DNA from: Myxococcales bacterium
GTDB lineage: Bacteria; Myxococcota_A; Polyangia; Polyangiales; Polyangiaceae
Length of the DNA stretch: 64,000 nt
Direction: 5' to 3'
Assembly (NCBI GenBank): GCA_016191785.1
Contig: JACPVJ010000117.1
Location: 1 to 64,000 of the forward strand
How positions within the stretch are numbered: position 1 is the first letter of the stretch; each line of letters begins with the position of its first letter. Shown here piece after piece: positions 17,017-28,138 of this stretch. The position numbers were made by a program, and so were the translations under genes. The notes beneath the pieces were generated by a model. That model had not been told where the DNA came from. It did not search any database and saw only the letters and a program-made list of their open reading frames with translations.

Positions 17017-17059
17017 CCTCGCCGATTGACGGGCCGGCGCTCGGTCGATACCACGCCTC

Positions 17060-18163
17060 GTGGCCACCCCGCCTCGCGTGCTGTTCGTCTCGAAGCCGAT
17101 CGCCGAGCCCTTCCACGACGGTACGAAGTGTTTCGTGCGCGACGTCGCCCAGAACCTCGAGCAAGTCCATCCGGTGGTGATGGGCGTCCGGGGCAGTGCG
17201 CCGCTGGCCGGGGTCGAGGTCGCGCCGGTCTACTCCGACTCGGGCAGCTACACGCCCGCCCTCGAAGAGAACGTGCGAGCCGCCGCCCACCTGGCGCTGT
17301 CTGCCAACGCGGCTCTCTGGCATTTCGTGTTCGCGCCCAACCCGCGCTCGAGCCAGGTGGGGCGGGTGCTTCGCGCCCTTCGGCGAACGCGAGTCGTGCA
17401 GACCATCGCGTCGCCGCCGCGCGACTTCACCCACGTGGGCCGCCTGCTCTTCGGGGACGTGGTCGTCGCTCAGAGCCGCGCCACCGCCAAGAGCATCGCC
17501 GAGCACGCGCCGGGTCGCGAGGTCGAGGTCATTCCTCCGCCGGTCGGCCAGATCGCGTCACGCCCCATCAACGTCCGCCGCGCTCTGCGCGAGCGGCTCG
17601 CGCTCCCCGACGACGCCGTGGTCCTGGTCTACCCCGGCGACATCGAGCTCTCGGCGGGCGCCGAGATCGTGGCTGCGCTGATCGACCCGCTGGCCCGAGA
17701 GATCCCCGGGCTGGTGGTGGTGTTCGCGTACCGCGCCAAGACCGCGCGCGCCCATGACGTGGCGCGCGAGCTCGAGCGGCGCTTGCCCGAGAAGCACGCG
17801 CGGTTCACCCACACGCTCCCCGACGTGCTGGCGCTGATCGAAGACGCGAGCGCCGTGCTCTTCCCGGTCGACGACCTCTGGGGCAAGGTCGACATCCCGA
17901 TCGTGCTGCTCGAGTCGATGCGACTCGGGGTTCCGGTCTTGGCGCTCGATCAGGGCCCGCTCTCCGAGCTCGAGGGCGCGGTGCGGGTTCCGGCCGAGGC
18001 AGAGGCCTGGGTGCGCGCCACGCTCGAGCTCTTGCGCGACCCCGGGCGCGCGGCCCAGGTTCGCGAGGCCGGGGTGCGGGCAGTCGCTCGGCGCCACGAC
18101 GCGCGAGAGGTCGCACGCCGCTACGAGGCGCTGTACCTCGAGCTGCTGAAACCCCGGCGTTGA
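17060..18163 (+). CDS. Glycosyltransferase family 4-like protein
   Basis: The 367-residue protein starts with VLFVSKPIAEPFHDGTKCFVRDVAQNL, a GT-B N-terminal Rossmann strand with the flexible Gly-containing loop. The C-terminal half has VLVYPGDIELSAGAE, DVLALIEDASAVLFPVDDLWGKVDIPIVLLESMRLGVPVLA, where the E-x-x-x-x-G element of retaining GT4 enzymes is recognisable. A DALREA-like C-terminal helix follows. It has no membrane segment. Sugar donor and acceptor are unknown. The start is GTG 17060. It is alone between the HEAT protein and the promoter of the next operon. Confidence 0.78.
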   Translation: MATPPRVLFVSKPIAEPFHDGTKCFVRDVAQNLEQVHPVVMGVRGSAPLAGVEVAPVYSDSGSYTPALEENVRAAAHLALSANAALWHFVFAPNPRSSQVGRVLRALRRTRVVQTIASPPRDFTHVGRLLFGDVVVAQSRATAKSIAEHAPGREVEVIPPPVGQIASRPINVRRALRERLALPDDAVVLVYPGDIELSAGAEIVAALIDPLAREIPGLVVVFAYRAKTARAHDVARELERRLPEKHARFTHTLPDVLALIEDASAVLFPVDDLWGKVDIPIVLLESMRLGVPVLALDQGPLSELEGAVRVPAEAEAWVRATLELLRDPGRAAQVREAGVRAVARRHDAREVARRYEALYLELLKPRR

Positions 18164-18221
18164 GCCGATCGCGACGGCCGCGGCGGGCCTGGGCGGGCAG
18201 GGGCGCCGGTGCGACTTCCGC

Positions 18222-18260
18222 TTGCACAAAGTATAAAGTGGCACTATGTACTTAGCGCAA
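18222..18260 (+). promoter_or_regulatory. Sigma-70-type promoter overlapped by a 39-bp imperfect palindrome (operator)
   Basis: TTGCAC (18222-18227) and TATGTA (18245-18250) are separated by exactly 17 bp, a good housekeeping promoter, and lie 24-52 bp before the ATG of the 69-aa gene. Centred on G18241, 15 of 19 base pairs are symmetric between 18222 and 18260. Inner arms run AAGTA..AGTG / CACT..TACTT, with outer arms TTGC / GCAA. The palindrome covers both promoter boxes, so a bound dimer or dimer pair would block RNA polymerase. It is strikingly AT-rich for this genome. The MerR-type protein encoded by the third gene downstream is a candidate ligand, although its spacer is not of the usual 19-bp MerR type. 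Confidence 0.75.
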
Positions 18261-18273
18261 GGAGGGATTTGCC

Positions 18274-18483
18274 ATGAGCGAAACCCACAGCGAAAAGCAG
18301 TACCGAACCCCGATTTTCAAGGCATTCCGCAAGGTGGTCGACGCCGTCGAGGAAGTGGTCGACGACGTGGTCGACCGCGGCGCCGGTGCCGAGCGTGACG
18401 TTCGCCGCCTGGCGGACAACCTGCTGCGCGAGAAGGAAGAGGAGAAGAAGAAGTCACCCGCTCGCGGCGAGGCCCACGAGTGA
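18274..18483 (+). CDS. Small highly charged helical protein (69 aa)
   Basis: The ATG at 18274 has a strong Shine-Dalgarno sequence (AGGAGG at 18260-18265) and the promoter described above. The 69-residue product is mostly helix: FKAFRKVVDAVEEVVDDVVDR with repeated Val/Asp/Glu suggests an amphipathic or coiled-coil segment. A Lys/Glu-rich tail (LREKEEEKKKSPARGEA) follows. There is no signal peptide or known domain. It overlaps the ABC1 kinase gene by 4 bp. Size, amphipathic helix and position could fit a phasin-like or kinase-adapter role, but this is only a guess. Confidence 0.8.
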   Translation: MSETHSEKQYRTPIFKAFRKVVDAVEEVVDDVVDRGAGAERDVRRLADNLLREKEEEKKKSPARGEAHE

Positions 18484-19997
18484 GCGCACCCGGCGGGAGG
18501 CAGATGGAAACGAGCGGCGGGCCGGTGCCAGCCCCCGCGGCTCGGAGCGCCATCGCCTCCCGCCCTGCGCGTTCGCGCACAGCGGCGCGCGCGGTCCAGA
18601 TTGCGCGGGCGCTCCGCCCCTGGGCTAGCGACATCGCCAAGAGCCCCGAGACCTGGGTCGACCTCTGGCTCGGCTTCGCCCGCTCCGAGCCGAGCCCGGC
18701 GAGCGCCGAGCAGCTGCGCGTCGGGCTCGAGCAGCTCGGTCCGGTGTTCATCAAGGCGGGCCAGCTCCTCTCGACGCGGCCCGATCTCTTGCCGAAGAGG
18801 TACCTCGACGCGCTCGCCGGACTTCAGTCCAGCGTCGCGCCGATGAGCGATGCCGAGGTCACGGGCTGCCTGGCCGAATACGCTGCGGAGCTGGGCAGCA
18901 GCATTCCCTTTCGTGACTTCGATCCCACGCCGCTCGCGGCGGCGTCCCTGGCGCAGGTCCACCGGGCCACGCTCGGCGACGGGCGCGAGGTCGCCGTGAA
19001 GCTCCAGCGACGCGGCGTGGGCGAGGTCGTGCGTCGCGACTTGCGCCTGCTTCAGATCGGCGCTCGCGCCCTGGCTCCGATGGTGGGCGAGGTCTACGAC
19101 CTGCCGGGCCTGGTCGAAGAGCTCGAGCTGACCCTCTCGGACGAGCTCAGCTTCCGCGCCGAGGCCGACGCGCTGGCGATGTTTCGCGAGAACCTCGCGC
19201 CGTTTCGCCCGCTGGTGCGCGTGCCCGAGGTCTTCGGCGAGCTGTCCACCGAGCGCGTGCTGATCACCGAGCTGGTCCACGGCACGCCCCTCTCGGACCC
19301 CGCGGCGTCCGTTCCCCCCGAGCGCCGGCGCGCCGTGGCCACCGCGCTGGCGCACGCGTACTTCCAGATGTTCTTCGTCGATGGGGTGTTCCACGCCGAC
19401 CCGCACCCCGGAAACCTGCTCGCCACCGACGAAGGCATCGCCGTGCTCGACTTCGGCATGGTCGGCCGCATCGAGCGACAGGTGGCCGACAACCTGGTGC
19501 GTATCCTGCTGAATTTCGTGCTGCGCGACAGCCACGGCGTCGCTCACGCCTTCCTCGACATCGGCAAACCCACCCGCGCTGCCGACGAGCTCGGCTGGAT
19601 CATGGAAGTGCGCCGGCTCGTGCCTCGCTACCACGGGGTGCGGCTCGAGCGGTTGAACCTGGGTGCGCTCTTGGTCGACCTCTTGAAGAGCGCGGCGCGC
19701 TCGGGGATCCAGGCGCCGCCGGTGATCGGCCTGATCTGCAAGAGCTTGGCGAACATGGACGGTACGGTGCGACGCATCGACCCGAGTATCGACGTGCTCG
19801 AGACCTTCCAGTCCTTCATCCCCCGCCTGCTCGAGTCTCATGCCCGCCGCCTGGCTTCCCCCGAGCGGGCGGCCAAGGTCGCGCTGGACATGAGCATCGG
19901 CGCCCAGCGAACGCCGTTTCAGCTGGCGACCATCCTCGAGAAGCTCGCGACCGGCCGGATGCGCCTGGTCGTCGACCCGCTCTCGCCCGGCGGTTGA
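18480..19997 (+). CDS. ABC1/UbiB (AarF) family atypical kinase
   Basis: The 505-residue protein has the full ABC1 signature: KAGQLLSTRPDLLP (the KxGQ motif that covers the active site), AAASLAQVHRATL (Ala-rich nucleotide loop in place of a Gly loop), VAVKLQRRGV with the catalytic Lys, FHADPHPGNLL and LDFGMVG. UbiB/Coq8 relatives support isoprenoid quinone synthesis and bind lipid intermediates with low ATPase activity. The C-terminus (LATILEKLATGRMRLVV) matches the usual membrane-near end, although the final TM pair of UbiB is not evident. The start is GTG 18480 inside the stop of the small protein gene. It lies between that protein and a MerR regulator, in an operon of its own away from ubiquinone or menaquinone genes. 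Confidence 0.88.
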   Translation: MSAPGGRQMETSGGPVPAPAARSAIASRPARSRTAARAVQIARALRPWASDIAKSPETWVDLWLGFARSEPSPASAEQLRVGLEQLGPVFIKAGQLLSTRPDLLPKRYLDALAGLQSSVAPMSDAEVTGCLAEYAAELGSSIPFRDFDPTPLAAASLAQVHRATLGDGREVAVKLQRRGVGEVVRRDLRLLQIGARALAPMVGEVYDLPGLVEELELTLSDELSFRAEADALAMFRENLAPFRPLVRVPEVFGELSTERVLITELVHGTPLSDPAASVPPERRRAVATALAHAYFQMFFVDGVFHADPHPGNLLATDEGIAVLDFGMVGRIERQVADNLVRILLNFVLRDSHGVAHAFLDIGKPTRAADELGWIMEVRRLVPRYHGVRLERLNLGALLVDLLKSAARSGIQAPPVIGLICKSLANMDGTVRRIDPSIDVLETFQSFIPRLLESHARRLASPERAAKVALDMSIGAQRTPFQLATILEKLATGRMRLVVDPLSPGG

Positions 19998-20029
19998 CCC
20001 GCGCCGCCGCTTTTGCCACTAGTCAGGCC

Positions 20030-20767
20030 GTGACTCACGCGGCGACCCTGAAGATCGGTGAGCTGGCCCGGCTCACCGGGGTCTCGGTGCCCACCATCCA
20101 CTTCTATCTGCGCGAGGGGCTCTTGCCGCCCGCCCCGCGCAAGACCTCGCGGAACATGGCGTACTACGACCCGTCGTACGTCACCCGCATCCAGCTGATT
20201 CGTCGACTGCAAGACGAGCGCAGGCTGCCGCTACGCGTGATCCGCTCGATGCTGTCCGAGCTCGAGGCCGGCGACGAAGGGGTGCTCGATCTGGTGCAGG
20301 CGCAGGCCCGGCTGATGCCGATGTTCGCCGGAGTCGAGCCCGGTGCGGAGGTCGACCGCGCCGCCCTGATCGAGAGCACCGGCGTGGATCTTGCCGACCT
20401 CGACGACCTGGAGCAAGTCGCGGTGGTCACCCCCCGCGGCTCGGGCAAGCGCGCGCGGTACTCGCCCGAGGACCAGGCGGTGGTCGCGGCGGTGGCGCGA
20501 GTTCGCTCGCTGGGGCTCGGGCGCGACGTGTTTCCGGCCAGTGACCTCGCGCTCTACCAGCGTGCCATCAGCGCGTTGGTCGGCGAAGAGACCCGCCTGT
20601 TCGCCCGGCGCATGCGCGGGGCGAAGCTCGAGTTCGGGCCCGGGCTCGAGGGCGCCATCGTGACCCTCGGCGAGATCATCGTGCAGCTGCGGCAGAAGTT
20701 GATCGCCGACCTCTTGGCGGGGCTGCGCAGCGACGGCAAGAAGGCCCGGACCCGAGCTGGCAAGTAG
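20030..20767 (+). CDS. MerR family transcriptional regulator
   Basis: With GTG 20030 the product has 245 residues. A MerR winged HTH occupies the first ~75: LKIGELARLTGVSVPTIHFYLREGLLPPAPR, then MAYYDPSYVTRIQLIRRLQDERRLPLRVIRSML. A second, HTH-like region at about 135-165 (RYSPEDQAVVAAVARVRSLG) is unusual and is followed by a helical C-terminus. No Cys- or metal-binding motif is seen, so the effector is likely organic. A TTG at 19994 overlapping the ABC1 stop is an alternative start and would give coupling. It is the last gene of the operon under the 39-bp palindromic promoter, so autoregulation is plausible. Confidence 0.83.
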   Translation: MTHAATLKIGELARLTGVSVPTIHFYLREGLLPPAPRKTSRNMAYYDPSYVTRIQLIRRLQDERRLPLRVIRSMLSELEAGDEGVLDLVQAQARLMPMFAGVEPGAEVDRAALIESTGVDLADLDDLEQVAVVTPRGSGKRARYSPEDQAVVAAVARVRSLGLGRDVFPASDLALYQRAISALVGEETRLFARRMRGAKLEFGPGLEGAIVTLGEIIVQLRQKLIADLLAGLRSDGKKARTRAGK

Positions 20768-20777
20768 GGCTGAGCGC

Positions 20778-23189
20778 TCAACCCGCGATCAACCGCGCAT
20801 AGTCGTCCGAGAGGTAGAACGAGCACAGCGCGGCGATCCGCACGGCCAGATCTTGATGGGCCAAGTGCCCGGCGGCGCTGCGCTCGCGCAAGAGCTCGAG
20901 GACTCCGCCGTGTTCGGCCAGGGCCAGCTCTTTTCGGTGATCGGGTCGAATCAGCAGCATGGCGCGGAGCGCCGCGCCCAGGTCCCGGCACGCGACCAGC
21001 CCGGCGCGGTCGGCGGTGAGCTGCATCACGCGCGCCGTCGCGACCAGGTCCTCGTGCATCGCCGAGAGCACGTCGTCGCTCTGGTGTGTCTCGCCCAGGT
21101 CGGGGCGGCTCGCCAGCTTCTTGCGGACGGCGCTGGCGCCGCCGACCACGCGCTGGATCGTGGTCGTCGGGATCTTCTGGAGGATCTGGTAGGCGCGCTC
21201 GGCCATGCGGTAGCTCTTGAACAGCGGCAAGAGGCCCAGCAAGAGGTCGAACCCTTCGCGGCTGCGCTCGAACAGACCTCGCCAGATCTCGCTCGAGGTG
21301 ACCCGCGCGTGACCGAAGGCGACGTGCGCGACCTCGGTCCCGATGGCGAAGCCGAGCTCGGCCTCGGTCATGCCGTAGTCCGGATCGTCGTCCAGGTGGC
21401 GCACGCCGACCAGCACGAAGGCCGGGGGCCCCTCGTACGCGCGCGTGCCGATGCCCTTCTTGCCGCGGGACACGAAGCCCTGCATGCGCTCGACGCCCAA
21501 GAGGCGCGCCGCGCGCATCAGCGCGCGGGTGGCCTCGGGTTGCCGCGCGGCGCTGATCGGCTCGACGTACTCGAGCAGGGTGCCGTGATCGGGCTCCGGC
21601 ACCGCCGCGAGCAGGCTCTGGACCCGCCCGAGCACCGCGCTCTCGGCGCGCGCCGCGGGGTGTGGCAGCACGGCCTGGAGCAGCGCCTCGGGGAGCGCGG
21701 GCGCCTCGGGGAGGTCGGCGGTGGCCTCGCGCCGCGCGAGCCCTCCCGGACCGAGCACCGCCAGCACCGCCCCGGCGCGGGTGCGGAGCTCACCCTCGGC
21801 CGCGCGGTGCAGCGCGCGGACGCGGGCCTCCACCAGTGGCTGCAGGCGCGCGAGCTCGGCCAGCGCGCGAACGCACGGGCCCTGGGCGGTGCGACGTGCC
21901 TCGCCGAGCAGCTCGTGGACCCGAATGCGAAGCACCTGACCGCCGGCCCCGGCGGTGAGATCGGCGTCCTCGCTCGGGAGCAGGTCGAGCAGCTCTTCGC
22001 TCGGCAGGTCGTCGAGTCGGGCCTCGAGCAGGGTGCGCGCGCGCTCGCGTTGGCTCGAACGGATCAGGTGCTCGGCCAGCTCGACATCGGCTCGGGCCAG
22101 GCGCTTCGGATCGCGGCGCAGCTCCAACAGGCGAGCGTGCAGCCGCTCGTGCAGCGCCAGGGCCCAGGGCTCGGCGGCGTCCCCGTGGCTCCGCAGCCGG
22201 TCGAGCAAGACCACGGCGGCCTCGGGCGAGAGCCGGAAGTCCTTCCAGGTCTGCGCCAGTGCGTCGCTCGGCAGGCGGTGCGAGCTCAGGCCGGCCACGG
22301 CCGCGTCGAGCTCGGCGTGCAGGGCCGAGGGTTCCGTGAGCTCGGCCGCGATCATGAACGCGGCGGCGATCGCCAGCGGATCACCGCCGCGCACGCCGCG
22401 GTCGAGCAACGTGCGCGAGAAAGCCAGCGAAGCCGGATCGGCGCGACCGAGCCAGTTCGCACGGGCGAACGCCCGCACCCGCGCCGCGCCCTGGTGGTCG
22501 AGCCCCGCCAGGATCTCGCGCCAGCGGTCCACCTCACCGCGGGCGACGCGCCAGCGGAAGCGCCCCGCCACCACGTCCGTCCGGCCGAGACTCTCGTCCA
22601 AAACGAGCGGCACCGCCTCGAGCGGCTCGACGCGCTGGTCGCCCAGCACCCCGAGCACCAGCCGCGCGACGCGACGGTCGCTCACGAACAGGTACCCCGT
22701 GCCGCTCGAGCCCGGCGCGACGCTCGACTCGATCGGAGCATCGGCGTCGGTCTCGAGAAACGCGAGCATGAGCTCGTCCGGCCCGAGGAAACCATCGAGG
22801 AAGGCGCGAGCCACGGCTCCCAGGGGACCGACGTGTCGTCCGACCTCCCGCGGCCGGCGCATGGCGCCGCCCCCCAGCCGGCCGAGCGCCACGCACTGCC
22901 GCGCCTCGCGCCGCGAGGTCGTGGGCACGACCACGTGGATCTCACCGACGCTGAGCCGGTCGCCCAGGGTGCCCATCTCGTAGCGAAAGTCGCTGCGTCG
23001 ACCGAGGTCGATGGCGACCCCCTCGGCCGCGCTCCGCGCCGCCACCAGGAACAGGCCGCGGGTGGTCCGCACCAGGCTCGCCGGCTGCCGCGCGCCGCTC
23101 CCGATGTCGAGCTTGCCGCGCACCGCCACCTGCTCTTCGACCCGGCCGAGATCACGGGCGGCAATCAGGGCGAGCGCGGCGTCGGCCAT
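20778..23189 (-). CDS. Large protein with C-terminal degenerate M48-type peptidase domain
   Basis: The 803-residue protein has no signal peptide. Residues 1-215 contain beta-rich segments that could be two PH-like folds (LVRTTRGLFLVAAR, YLFVSDRRVARLVLG). Residues 220-520 are helical, perhaps TPR-like. Residues 540-750 resemble the M48 peptidase core: FAIGTEVAHVAFGHARV aligns with the HExxH helix, and QLTADRAGLVACRD with the downstream ExxxD segment. The first zinc His is Thr618 and the expected Glu before ADR is Thr725, so zinc binding and hydrolysis are unlikely; His622 and Asp727 remain. It converges with the MerR gene at a 10-bp gap. A scaffold or regulatory role is more probable than catalysis. 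Confidence 0.7.
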   Translation of the reverse strand: MADAALALIAARDLGRVEEQVAVRGKLDIGSGARQPASLVRTTRGLFLVAARSAAEGVAIDLGRRSDFRYEMGTLGDRLSVGEIHVVVPTTSRREARQCVALGRLGGGAMRRPREVGRHVGPLGAVARAFLDGFLGPDELMLAFLETDADAPIESSVAPGSSGTGYLFVSDRRVARLVLGVLGDQRVEPLEAVPLVLDESLGRTDVVAGRFRWRVARGEVDRWREILAGLDHQGAARVRAFARANWLGRADPASLAFSRTLLDRGVRGGDPLAIAAAFMIAAELTEPSALHAELDAAVAGLSSHRLPSDALAQTWKDFRLSPEAAVVLLDRLRSHGDAAEPWALALHERLHARLLELRRDPKRLARADVELAEHLIRSSQRERARTLLEARLDDLPSEELLDLLPSEDADLTAGAGGQVLRIRVHELLGEARRTAQGPCVRALAELARLQPLVEARVRALHRAAEGELRTRAGAVLAVLGPGGLARREATADLPEAPALPEALLQAVLPHPAARAESAVLGRVQSLLAAVPEPDHGTLLEYVEPISAARQPEATRALMRAARLLGVERMQGFVSRGKKGIGTRAYEGPPAFVLVGVRHLDDDPDYGMTEAELGFAIGTEVAHVAFGHARVTSSEIWRGLFERSREGFDLLLGLLPLFKSYRMAERAYQILQKIPTTTIQRVVGGASAVRKKLASRPDLGETHQSDDVLSAMHEDLVATARVMQLTADRAGLVACRDLGAALRAMLLIRPDHRKELALAEHGGVLELLRERSAAGHLAHQDLAVRIAALCSFYLSDDYARLIAG

Positions 23190-23260
23190 ACCTAGTCGGG
23201 CTCGGATGCTACTACGTCGCGCGCCGCGCGGGGGCCTGTGCTAGACCCCCGGGTCCTGCC

Positions 23261-25933
<2,673 letters not shown>

Positions 25934-25949
25934 GGCCCCCGCGAGCCGG

Positions 25950-26981
25950 CTACCCAGCGACGGGCAGCTCGGCCGCGAAGCCCCAGAGCATGGGCTCGGG
26001 CTCGAGCTCGACGCCGAAGCGATCTCGGACCGTCCTCTTCACCCGGGCCGCGAAGCGCAGCACCTCGGTCGCGCGCGCGCCGTGGTGCGCCACGATGCAC
26101 AACGTGTGCTTGGTCGAGAGCCCCACGTTCCCCTCGCGCGTGCCCTTGACCAGGCCCGAGCGCTCGATCAGCCACGCCGCCGACAGCTTCACCCGCCCGT
26201 CGGGCTGGGGGTAGCGCGGCAGGTCGGGCGGCAGCTGTGCGGCCTGCTCGGGGCTCACGATCGGGTTGACGAAGAACGAACCGCAACTCCGGCCGTTCTC
26301 GTCGGCGGGGTCGAACAGCATCGACTTCTTGGCTCGGAGCTCGAGCACCGTGCGGCGCACGTCGGCCACACTCGGCGAGCGGGCCGCCGCGCGCTCGAGC
26401 TCGGGGTAGGTCAGCTTCGGCGCGCCGCCGGGGATCAGCTGAAACACGACCGCCAGCACCACGAATCGGTCCGGCGCGTCGCGCTTGAAGAAGCTGTCGC
26501 GATAGGCGAATCCGCACTCCGTGCGGCAGAGCTCGACCCGATCGCCGGTCCTGCGATCCATCGCGACCACGCGCTCGATGGTCTCGCTCACCTCTTGGCC
26601 GTACGCCCCCACGTTCTGGATCGGGGTGGCGCCGGTGAGCCCCGGCACTCCGCTCAAGCACTCGAGACCGGCGAGCCCTCGCATCACCGCTTCGCGGACG
26701 AACCCGTCCCACGGCTCACCCGCGGCGACGCTCACCCGCCCGGCGTCGCCCCACTCGATGCCACGGAGCGCGATCGAAAGCACCAGGCCGGGGACGCCGT
26801 CGTCGCTGACCACGACGTTGCTCCCACCGCCGAGGACGTGCACGCGGTGACCGTGCTCGCGGGCCCAACCGAGCGCGTGCCCGACCTCCGCCTCGGTCTT
26901 TGCGGTGGCGAAGCACTCGGCGTTGCCCCCCACGCCCAGGGTCGTCTTCGGCGCCAGCGGGACGTCGCGCTCGAGCTCCAC
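25950..26981 (-). CDS. murB: UDP-N-acetylenolpyruvoylglucosamine reductase
   Basis: The 343-residue protein makes UDP-MurNAc for peptidoglycan by NADPH- and FAD-dependent reduction. It shows TTLGVGGNAE, the FAD-binding HVLGGGSNVVV, GLAGLECLSGVPGLTGATPIQNVGAYGQEV, FAYRDSFFK, the catalytic Ser region CGSFFVNP and a final Glu region in ELEPEPMLWG. Length and the loop around YRDS fit type I enzymes (342 residues in E. coli). The start is GTG 26981 with GATAAGAC 12 nt upstream and no Shine-Dalgarno sequence. It stands alone, away from the division and cell-wall cluster. Confidence 0.95.
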   Translation of the reverse strand: MELERDVPLAPKTTLGVGGNAECFATAKTEAEVGHALGWAREHGHRVHVLGGGSNVVVSDDGVPGLVLSIALRGIEWGDAGRVSVAAGEPWDGFVREAVMRGLAGLECLSGVPGLTGATPIQNVGAYGQEVSETIERVVAMDRRTGDRVELCRTECGFAYRDSFFKRDAPDRFVVLAVVFQLIPGGAPKLTYPELERAAARSPSVADVRRTVLELRAKKSMLFDPADENGRSCGSFFVNPIVSPEQAAQLPPDLPRYPQPDGRVKLSAAWLIERSGLVKGTREGNVGLSTKHTLCIVAHHGARATEVLRFAARVKRTVRDRFGVELEPEPMLWGFAAELPVAG

Positions 26982-26999
26982 GGGGGCGTCTTATCACGC

Positions 27000-27368
27000 T
27001 CACCGCGCGCGCGCGCGGCGCAGACCGGGCTTGGGCCGCGCGAGCACCCGCACGGCCCGGGCCCGACTCTCTCCCACCGGGGCTCGCCCCTCGCGCTTGG
27101 CACGCGCCGCGTCGAGCAGCTCACGGATCTCGGCGCTGGTCGTCTCGGGAAGCTGGCCGACGGTGAGGCTCGCCATGGCGTCGGCCAGGGTGAGCACGCG
27201 GTCGAACAGCGGGCTCTTCGCATCGAGGAGGACCATGGTCTGACCGTTGAGGCGGATCGTCCCACCCGAGGCGTGGTGCATGGCCAGGCGTAGCGGCTCG
27301 ATGCGAACGATGACCCCGACCGCGCGGGCCACGTCGACGAGCTCCTTCAAGAGGCGCTCCGGGTCCAC
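27000..27368 (-). CDS. Conserved-looking small hypothetical protein
   Basis: The 122-residue product starts at GTG 27368, with a TAAGCT hexamer exactly 12 nt upstream and no Shine-Dalgarno sequence, and ends 19 bp before murB. The first 60 residues are alpha/beta (LLKELVDVARAVGVIVRIEPLRLA, GTIRLNGQTMVLLDAKSP) and resemble a small metallopeptidase- or regulator-like domain, but no motif is conclusive. The tail is Arg-rich. Codon use is strongly GC3-biased, supporting coding. It may form an operon with murB. Confidence 0.65.
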   Translation of the reverse strand: MDPERLLKELVDVARAVGVIVRIEPLRLAMHHASGGTIRLNGQTMVLLDAKSPLFDRVLTLADAMASLTVGQLPETTSAEIRELLDAARAKREGRAPVGESRARAVRVLARPKPGLRRARAR

Positions 27369-27446
27369 GCCCCGAGCTTACGGCAGAAATCCCCCGGGCG
27401 CCGCGCGGGGCTTGTCGTCGGACCGAAATCCCCTTTAGTTACCGAC

Positions 27447-28001
27447 ATGCATCGCTACGCGCTGGGGGAGGCGAGCCTCGAGCTCTGCTGCGGAGACATC
27501 ACCGAGGCCGACACCGTGGCCATCGCCAACGCGGCGAACGCCATGCTGATGGGCGGCGGCGGGGTCGACGGCGCCATCCATCGCGCTGCGGGTCCCGAGC
27601 TGGCAAAGGCGCTGATCGAGCTCAAGCGCGACCTGCCGGGTGGCGTGCTCGAGACCGGTGGCGCGGTGATCACGCCCGGGTTCTTGCTCCCCGCGAAATG
27701 GGTGATCCACTGCGTGGGGCCGATCTTCGAGCGAGAAGGCGACAGCGCGGCCAAGCTGCTCGCGCGCTGCTACGCCAAGGCGCTCGAGCTGTGCCGCCGG
27801 CGCGAGCTCGAGTCCATCGCGTTCCCTTCGATCAGCACCGGCGTCTATGGGTACCCCGTGAACCTCGCCGCGCCCGTCGCGCTCGAGGCGGTGCGGCGCG
27901 GGCTGGGCGACGGCGCGTTCCCCCGTCGGATCCGCTTCGTGCTGTTCGACGACGCGACGCTCGAGGCTTACCGAACCGCGGCCGATGCCCTCTTCCGGTG
28001 A
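27447..28001 (+). CDS. Macro-domain protein (ADP-ribose-binding, MacroD type)
   Basis: The 184-residue protein is a single macro domain with the ADP-ribose loops GDITEADTVAIANAANAML and MGGGGVDGAIHRAAG, and the phosphate loop PSISTGVYGYPVNLAAPVAL. These are the features of MacroD-type hydrolases, which remove ADP-ribose from proteins or cleave O-acetyl-ADP-ribose. The catalytic Asn and Asp of NAAN...GVDGAIH are kept. Only AIANAAN departs from the more common AIVNAAN. It is divergent from the small murB-linked gene with TTTAGT 13 nt before the ATG. Confidence 0.93.
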   Translation: MHRYALGEASLELCCGDITEADTVAIANAANAMLMGGGGVDGAIHRAAGPELAKALIELKRDLPGGVLETGGAVITPGFLLPAKWVIHCVGPIFEREGDSAAKLLARCYAKALELCRRRELESIAFPSISTGVYGYPVNLAAPVALEAVRRGLGDGAFPRRIRFVLFDDATLEAYRTAADALFR

Positions 28002-28138
28002 TTCCGGTTCCCCGGGCCTCTGGGGCCGTGCTATGCCCGGGGCCGCGTGTGTGCATTGCCGGAGGCGGGAGCGATGAGCGCTTCCCAGGCGTGTCACCCG
28101 AGAGAACCCGATGTTCTCCAAGAACCAAGAGACTCAGA

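Noticed and set aside
18240..18256. Sigma-54 promoter (TGGCAC motif)
   Set aside because: The GG to GC spacing is 13 rather than 10 bp, while a sigma-70 promoter with 17-bp spacing fits exactly.
20853..23195. Plus-strand open frame of 780 codons opposite the M48-like protein
   Set aside because: Codon bias and fold signatures support the minus strand; the plus-strand peptide is low-complexity and antisense to it.
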